Shown piece by piece: positions 34,183-39,057 of a stretch of DNA of 39,057 nucleotides (its first letter is position 1; each line of letters opens with the position of its first letter). Both the position numbers and the translations under genes were made by a program. The notes beneath the pieces were generated by a model. That model was not told the origin of the DNA and ran no database searches. It saw only the letters and a program-made list of their open reading frames with translations. The DNA comes from Lachnospiraceae bacterium (GTDB lineage Bacteria; Bacillota; Clostridia; Lachnospirales; Lachnospiraceae): the NCBI GenBank assembly GCA_024403615.1, contig JAKSRM010000014.1, positions 1 to 39,057 of the forward strand, in the 5' to 3' direction.

Positions 34183-37100
34183 TTAGTTTAAGCTTTCCAG
34201 TTTCTTCAGGTAATCATATCTGTTCTTAGCTTCCAGTTCGGATTTTGCAAATAATTCTTTTGCTTTTTCCGGATTCTGAAGTTCTAAGGCACTATATCTT
34301 ACCTCGTTATGGAGGAAATCAACATAATTTGTTGATGGCTCCTTACTGTCAAGCATGAAAGGATTCTTACCTTCTTCTTTCAGGCGAGGGTCATACCGGA
34401 GTAAATTCCAGTATCCGCTAGTAACTGCCAGTTTTTCTTCTGCCTGAGCAGTACTCATTCCACCTTTAATACCATGATTGATACATGGAGCATATGCAAT
34501 GATCAGAGAAGGTCCAGGATAGCTTTCTGCTTCTGCAAAGGCCTTAATACACTGATTCATATCAGCGCCCATGGCAATCTGAGCTACATATACATAGCCA
34601 TAACTCATGGCAATCTGGGCAAGATCTTTCTTCTTTACTTCCTTACCGCCTGCAGCAAACTGCGCTGTAGCACCGGTAGGAGTTGCTTTTGAGGATTGTC
34701 CGCCTGTATTTGAATATACTTCTGTGTCAAATACTAATATATTAATATCTTTACCGCTGGCAATGACATGATCCAGTCCACCGAAACCAATATCATAACC
34801 CCAGCCGTCACCGCCGAATACCCACTGACTCTTCTTGGATAAGTACTCTTTCTGCTGCAGAATCGCCTGTGAATTCTCACAGCCACAAGCTTCCAAAGCT
34901 GCTGTCAGTTTTTCTGTAGCCAGTCCATTTAACGCACCACTACCAAAAGTATCCAACCATTCTTTTCCAGCTTCTACTACATCTGCATTCTTTCCATTTG
35001 CAACGATAGCTTCAATCTTTTCCTTTAAGGATGCACGAATGGCATTGTTAGCAAGAACCATGCCATAACCAAATTCTGCAGCATCTTCAAACAGGGAGTT
35101 GCTCCATGCAGGTCCGTAACCCTTCTTACTTAAGGTGTAAGGAGTGGATGGAGAGGAATTGCCCCAAATAGAACTACATCCGGTAGCGTTGGCAATCATC
35201 GCTCTCTCACCAAATAACTGGGTAACTAATTTTGCATAAGGAGTCTCACCACAACCAGCACATGCACCTGAGAACTCAAGCAAAGGCTGTTTAAACTGGC
35301 TTCCCTTTACGGTTGCTTCTTTAAATTTATCAAATACTTCTGGTTTTTCAGAAATCGTTAATCCATAAGTAAAGCTTTCCTGCTCTCCTAACTGCTCTTC
35401 TAATGGTTTCAGAGCAAGAGTTTCTGCCTTCTTATTTCCTGGACATACATTTACACAAGATCCGCATCCGGTACAATCCAAAGCTGATAAAGTCATTGCA
35501 AACTTATATCCATCCAAACCATTGGCAGCTTTTGCTTTCATTCCTTCTGGAGCTTTTGCAAATTCTTCCTCTGTCAAAATAACTGGGCGAATTGCTGCAT
35601 GAGGACAAACATAAGCACACTGGTTACACTGAATACAATTTTCCGGATTCCAGCAAGGAACATCCACAGCGATTCCTCTCTTTTCATATGCAGAGGTACC
35701 GCCTGGAGTATAGCCAGTCGCATAATCCATAAATGCAGAAACTGGAATGCTATTACCAGCCATAGCATTAATCGGATTCTGGATGGTATTTACAAACTTA
35801 AGAACATCTTCTGTTCCCTTGGTATGAATCGTTCCCAAAATCTCATCTGCAGCATCTTTCCATTCTTCTGGAATATCAACTTTGACTACCTGCTGAGCGC
35901 CTGCGTCAATGGCTGCATAGTTCATATTAACGATATCTTCACCTTTACGGCCATAAGATTTCTTAGCAGCTTCCTTCATTAATCGGATAGCTTCCTCTTC
36001 TGGAATAATGCCAGAGAGTTTAAAGAATGCTGACTGGAGAACAGTATTGATTTTTCCGCCTAAACCGATTTCTTTACCAATCTTAAAACCGTCGATCGTA
36101 TATAAATTAATGTTATGTTCTGCAATATAGCGTTTTGCCTGTCCAGGAAGGTTCTCAGAAAGTTCTTCTTCATCCCAAGAACAATTCAGAAGGAAGGTTC
36201 CTCCGTCCTTTAAATCCTGAACCATATTGTATTTTCGAATGTAAGACGGATTATGGCATGCCACAAAATCAGCCTGGTCAATCAAGTAAGTAGATTTAAT
36301 TTTCGTCTTACCAAATCTTAAATGAGATACGGTCACGCCACCAGATTTCTTTGAATCATAATCAAAGTAAGCCTGTGCATACTGATCTGTATTATCACCA
36401 ATAATCTTAATGGAGTTCTTGTTTGCTCCAACCGTACCATCGGAACCAAGTCCCCAGAACTTGCAGCTGATAATCGAATCTGGAACTGTAACTGGTTTTT
36501 CTTTAATCTCAAGAGAAAGGTTGGTTACATCATCTACAATACCTACGGTAAATCTTTCTTTTTCTGTATTCTTAAAGATAGCAATGATATGTGAAGAATT
36601 TGTATCTTTTGAAGACAATCCATATCTTCCTGAGAAGATTGGAGTATCGTGGAATTTCGAGCCTCTTAAAGCAGCTACAACATCCAAATATAACGGTTCG
36701 CCTAAACTTCCCGGTTCTTTCGTCTTATCCAAAACAGAAATCTGTTTTACCGTATCTGGAATGCACTTGATCAGATGCTCTGCACTGAACGGACGATACA
36801 GTCTTACTTTAACAACGCCGTATTTTCCGCCTTGTGCATTTAAGTAATCTACGGTTTCTTCAATGGTTTCACAAACAGAACCCATAGCAATAATTACATG
36901 CTCTGCGTCCTCTGCTCCGTAATAATTGAAAAGTCCGTAGTTCGTTCCAATCTTTTCGTTTACTTTATTCATATACGCTTCGACTACTGCCGGAAGCTGA
37001 TTATAAGCGGTATTACTAGCTTCACGAACCTGGAAGAAAATATCTGGATTCTGTGCAGAACCAGACTGTCCTCCACGATATGGGTTTAAGCTTTTTGCTT

Positions 37101-37710
37101 TGAAGCTTTTAATGGCTTCTTTGTCCACCATATCTGCTAAGTCTTCATAATCCCATACTTCAATTTTCTGAATTTCGTGGGAGGTACGGAAACCATCAAA
37201 GAAATTAACGAAAGGAACTCTGCCTTTTATTGCTGCACAATGTGCAACAGGAGTTAAATCCATAACTTCCTGAACGCTGCCGGAACATAAAAATGCAAAG
37301 CCAGTCTGACGACATGCGTAAATGTCGGAATGATCTCCAAAAATAGAAAGAGCATGAGTTGCAACCGTTCTGGCAGAAACATCAATGACTGCCGGAAGCT
37401 GTTCGCCTGCTATTTTATACATGTTTGGAATCATTAAGAGTAAGCCCTGAGAAGCGGTAAAGGTAGTCGTAAGAGCACCTGCTGCTAAAGATCCATGTAC
37501 CGCGCCGGCTGCTCCTGCTTCTGACTGCATTTCCGTAACGGCAACTTCTCTACCGAAAATGTTCTTCAGACCTTCTGTAGCCCATTTATCAGCCAATTCT
37601 GCCATTACCGAGGAAGGGGTTATCGGGTAAATAGCTGCAACCTCAGAATATGCATAAGAAACATGAGCTGCTGCAGTATTTCCATCCATTGTTTTCATCA
37701 TTCTAGTCAT
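34183..37710 (-). CDS. nifJ: Pyruvate:ferredoxin (flavodoxin) oxidoreductase
   Basis: Oxidatively decarboxylates pyruvate to acetyl-CoA, CO2 and reduced ferredoxin. The 1175 residues are the full-length single-chain PFOR. The N-terminal domain opens MKTMDGNTAAAHVSYAYSE, then YPITPSS. Two 4Fe-4S motifs lie at about 690 (CIQCNQCAYVCP) and 742 (CTGCGSCVNVCPG), the proximal-cluster CAGCGETPYAKL is near 815, and the thiamine-diphosphate motif GGDGWGYDIGFGGLD is near 965. GGAGG lies 9 nt before the ATG. It has its own consensus-like promoter at 37774-37802. It supplies acetyl-CoA to Pta-AckA. Confidence 0.98.
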   Translation of the reverse strand: MTRMMKTMDGNTAAAHVSYAYSEVAAIYPITPSSVMAELADKWATEGLKNIFGREVAVTEMQSEAGAAGAVHGSLAAGALTTTFTASQGLLLMIPNMYKIAGEQLPAVIDVSARTVATHALSIFGDHSDIYACRQTGFAFLCSGSVQEVMDLTPVAHCAAIKGRVPFVNFFDGFRTSHEIQKIEVWDYEDLADMVDKEAIKSFKAKSLNPYRGGQSGSAQNPDIFFQVREASNTAYNQLPAVVEAYMNKVNEKIGTNYGLFNYYGAEDAEHVIIAMGSVCETIEETVDYLNAQGGKYGVVKVRLYRPFSAEHLIKCIPDTVKQISVLDKTKEPGSLGEPLYLDVVAALRGSKFHDTPIFSGRYGLSSKDTNSSHIIAIFKNTEKERFTVGIVDDVTNLSLEIKEKPVTVPDSIISCKFWGLGSDGTVGANKNSIKIIGDNTDQYAQAYFDYDSKKSGGVTVSHLRFGKTKIKSTYLIDQADFVACHNPSYIRKYNMVQDLKDGGTFLLNCSWDEEELSENLPGQAKRYIAEHNINLYTIDGFKIGKEIGLGGKINTVLQSAFFKLSGIIPEEEAIRLMKEAAKKSYGRKGEDIVNMNYAAIDAGAQQVVKVDIPEEWKDAADEILGTIHTKGTEDVLKFVNTIQNPINAMAGNSIPVSAFMDYATGYTPGGTSAYEKRGIAVDVPCWNPENCIQCNQCAYVCPHAAIRPVILTEEEFAKAPEGMKAKAANGLDGYKFAMTLSALDCTGCGSCVNVCPGNKKAETLALKPLEEQLGEQESFTYGLTISEKPEVFDKFKEATVKGSQFKQPLLEFSGACAGCGETPYAKLVTQLFGERAMIANATGCSSIWGNSSPSTPYTLSKKGYGPAWSNSLFEDAAEFGYGMVLANNAIRASLKEKIEAIVANGKNADVVEAGKEWLDTFGSGALNGLATEKLTAALEACGCENSQAILQQKEYLSKKSQWVFGGDGWGYDIGFGGLDHVIASGKDINILVFDTEVYSNTGGQSSKATPTGATAQFAAGGKEVKKKDLAQIAMSYGYVYVAQIAMGADMNQCIKAFAEAESYPGPSLIIAYAPCINHGIKGGMSTAQAEEKLAVTSGYWNLLRYDPRLKEEGKNPFMLDSKEPSTNYVDFLHNEVRYSALELQNPEKAKELFAKSELEAKNRYDYLKKLESLN

Positions 37711-37773
37711 AGCGTTATCCCTCCATTGAAAAATAATGCAAGAAAAGGGATTTTCTCCCTCAAATTTGTAAAA

Positions 37774-37802
37774 ATTATATCACCGAGAGACAAATTGTAC
37801 AA
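37774..37802 (-). promoter_or_regulatory. SigA-type promoter for nifJ
   Basis: Reading minus: -35 TTGTAC (37802-37797), 17-bp spacer, -10 TATAAT (37779-37774, perfect). The leader of about 57 nt contains a small hairpin (AGGGA-N5-TCCCT, 37746-37760) followed by a T-rich stretch, a possible weak attenuator. Confidence 0.7.
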
Positions 37803-37854
37803 GAAAAAATACATGGAATAATTGGTAAATATATAAGATGTTTATACAATTTTT

Positions 37855-37883
37855 TTGTAAAAATTGAATAGATGTGTTATAAT
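37855..37883 (+). promoter_or_regulatory. Promoter of the tRNA-Arg gene
   Basis: -35 TTGTAA (37855-37860), 17-bp spacer, -10 TATAAT (37878-37883, perfect). The transcript would start only a few bases before the tRNA 5' end at 37894. It is divergent from the nifJ promoter. Confidence 0.7.
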
Positions 37884-37893
37884 CCCTTCACAT

Positions 37894-37965
37894 GCACTCA
37901 TAGCTCAATGGATCGAGCGCAGGCCTCCGGAGCCTGAAATGGCGGTTCGATTCCGCCTGGGTGTA
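37894..37965 (+). tRNA. tRNA-Arg (anticodon CCG)
   Basis: A full cloverleaf can be drawn: acceptor GCACTCA with TGGGTGT (one U-G at the base and one internal G-U), D stem GCTC/GAGC, anticodon stem CAGGC/GCCTG with loop CTCCGGA giving anticodon CCG (codon CGG), and T stem GGCGG/CCGCC with loop TTCGATT. The CCA end is not encoded. A run of seven T follows (37966-37972), likely the terminator; it overlaps the stop codon of the convergent DUF5688 gene. Confidence 0.95.
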
Positions 37966-37970
37966 TTTTT

Positions 37971-38891
37971 TTATAAGGTGATTTTGTTGAGTTCTCTGCT
38001 GTAGAAATAAGAATGGTCCGAAAGGACGTCCTGAGGTTTGATTTCCTCTTTATTGATAGAATGGATGATCTGATCCAGCTCTTCTCTGGATACATCTGGT
38101 TTTGCAGGAACCAGAATGATTTCGTGAACGGTGGATGGGATAATATATAAATCGGCATTCACAGCCTCTGCCAGTTTTTTCATAAATCTCAGATTCAGCA
38201 TATTTACTGCCCCGTTTACTCTTGGCTTGTTTGATACAACAAACATCGGCATCTGACCTTCTTCTTTCACCATCAGTTCCATCATTTCATCTTCCAAAGA
38301 ACAGCTTCCTTCTCTTTGATTGTAAATATCCCATAAGACAGAAGATAATGGCGAAATATATTCTCCCAAAAGTTCTTTCGTATTTTCCATGGCTTCCTCG
38401 ATTAATTTTTCTTCGGAAATTTTCCATTTCTTCAGACATTCATAATTAATCATTACCGTAGAGAAATCTCCTTCTTCCACCTCCAACAGATAATACACAA
38501 CAATCGCTAAATCTAAAAAAGGTTTAAAGGGTAACGTCTTTAATAATTTCTGGTTTTTTTCACGATTAATTAATTTACAGGCTAAATGCTGTTTTGCTGT
38601 TTCATAATTTTCTAAAGCCTCATAATCAATGCTTTTGTGCATGGAATAATTATCCGAAACAAATATAATTTCATCCACAATCTCGTCTATGGTAGAACCA
38701 TTTACATACTCATCATAGAGATAGTTCAGATACAAAGTCGGTACTAAATCTGTTACCTCATCATCAATGGTTAAAGCATCTAGTTCCAGATCATTATTTT
38801 TCAGAATCGTTTTAACGTTTACCTCCTTTCCCTCTGCCACCTTCTCTTTCAGACGGTCAAGCACAGCGTCTTTAAAAAGCGTATAGTCCAT
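37971..38891 (-). CDS. DUF5688-family protein of unknown function
   Basis: A 306-residue soluble protein. The family is recognised from its overall layout: an N-terminal helical region (TLFKDAVLDRLKEKV), LPFKPFLDLAIVVYYLL, VMINYECLKKWKISEEKLIEEAMENT, MPMFVVSNKPRVNGAVNML, and LYIIPSTVHEIILVPAK near the end. No signal peptide or catalytic motif is obvious. The ATG at 38891 is chosen over 38912 because AAGGAAGGAG lies directly upstream of it and nothing comparable precedes 38912. It is a single gene, convergent with tRNA-Arg (5 bp apart), preceded by a palindrome and the terminator of an upstream gene. Function unknown. Confidence 0.85.
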   Translation of the reverse strand: MDYTLFKDAVLDRLKEKVAEGKEVNVKTILKNNDLELDALTIDDEVTDLVPTLYLNYLYDEYVNGSTIDEIVDEIIFVSDNYSMHKSIDYEALENYETAKQHLACKLINREKNQKLLKTLPFKPFLDLAIVVYYLLEVEEGDFSTVMINYECLKKWKISEEKLIEEAMENTKELLGEYISPLSSVLWDIYNQREGSCSLEDEMMELMVKEEGQMPMFVVSNKPRVNGAVNMLNLRFMKKLAEAVNADLYIIPSTVHEIILVPAKPDVSREELDQIIHSINKEEIKPQDVLSDHSYFYSRELNKITL

Positions 38892-38955
38892 ATGCTCCTT
38901 CCTTTCTGCCATAGTCTATGGCTCAAAATATTAAATTGTTTTTTCGTGGAAATTA

Positions 38956-38975
38956 TGCACTCCGAGCGGAATGCA
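38956..38975. promoter_or_regulatory. 20-bp imperfect palindrome upstream of the DUF5688 gene
   Basis: Arms TGCACTCCG and CGGAATGCA around a 2-bp centre, with one mismatch between the arms. The centre is too short for an RNA hairpin loop, so a DNA-binding site is more likely. It is 65 bp upstream of the start codon. Inferred operator. Confidence 0.4.
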
Positions 38976-38981
38976 AAAGAA

Positions 38982-39013
38982 AATCCTGTGGGATTATGTT
39001 ACCCCACAGGATT
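38982..39013 (-). terminator. Terminator of a minus-strand gene beyond the right window edge
   Basis: An 11-bp stem, AATCCTGTGGG (38982-38992) and CCCACAGGATT (39003-39013), with a 10-nt loop, followed in the minus direction by TTTCTTTT. It isolates the DUF5688 gene from upstream transcription. The remaining 44 bases to the window end show no coding start. Confidence 0.8.
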
Positions 39014-39057
39014 AGGTCCGTCAAACGTTTACATTATTAAATCTTTATGAAGGAATC

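Noticed and set aside
36410..36847. 145-residue plus-strand open frame opposite nifJ
   Set aside because: A codon-bias shadow of the PFOR gene on the other strand.
37894..37965. tRNA-Arg as an integration site for a mobile element
   Set aside because: No integrase, no repeat of the tRNA 3' end elsewhere in the window, and ordinary genes on both sides.
37898..38158. Minus-strand 86-residue frame with HPGGIEPPFQAPEACARS
   Set aside because: It is the antisense of the tRNA-Arg gene plus a shifted frame of the DUF5688 gene; this peptide pattern is a well-known tRNA artefact.

Overview
The window is an AT-rich chromosomal segment of an anaerobic Gram-positive Clostridia member (Bacillota). The evidence is a plsX-acpP-rnc-smc block, scpA/scpB, a YlbM/TmcAL-WalJ-like-CoaD neighbourhood, a pyruvate:ferredoxin oxidoreductase with a Pta-AckA acetate branch, AGGAGG-type ribosome binding sites, and a DUF5688-type protein seen mostly in Lachnospiraceae-like Clostridia. 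The family cannot be fixed from this sequence alone. Nearly all genes lie on the minus strand; only gdhA, a Nudix hydrolase and a tRNA-Arg are on plus. No integrase, transposase, phage gene or CRISPR array was seen.

Layout, left to right. 1-6148 (minus): plsX-acpP-rnc-smc-rnhB, for phospholipid initiation, acyl carrier, RNA processing, chromosome condensation and RNase HII (cut by the window edge). 6149-6356: a compact divergent promoter region for plsX and gdhA. 6357-7703 (plus): glutamate dehydrogenase. 7794-16934 (minus): one 9.1-kb gene for a 3046-residue secreted surface protein. It is built on an internal duplication of about 849 residues and has a non-canonical C-terminal sorting-like signal. 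17135-17405: rpmF as an apparently single-gene unit with a fully consensus promoter. 17446-19671: pta-ackA. 19820-20380 (plus): a Nudix ADP-ribose pyrophosphatase whose stop codon overlaps the stop of the opposing gene.

20377-34095 (minus) is a near-continuous superoperon with overlaps or very short gaps. In transcription order it encodes an LTA-synthase-family protein, a metallophosphoesterase, ScpA, ScpB, an HI0933-family flavoprotein, Cmk, IspH, an S1-domain protein, RsmD, CoaD, a coiled-coil acidic protein, a WalJ/YycJ-like beta-lactamase-fold protein, TmcAL, an 85-residue lipoprotein and a radical SAM/SPASM enzyme. 34183-37710: pyruvate:ferredoxin oxidoreductase. 37894-37965 (plus): tRNA-Arg(CCG). 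37971-38891: a DUF5688-family protein, preceded by a palindrome and the terminator of a gene outside the window.

Functionally, PFOR, Pta and AckA together give a complete pyruvate to acetyl-CoA to acetyl-phosphate to acetate plus ATP route. Smc, ScpA and ScpB give the whole bacterial condensin core, split over two loci about 26 kb apart. The two most interesting items are the translationally coupled lipoprotein/radical-SAM pair at 20377-21725, a candidate peptide-modification system, and the giant repeat protein lying with gdhA between rpmF and plsX, genes that are normally neighbours.
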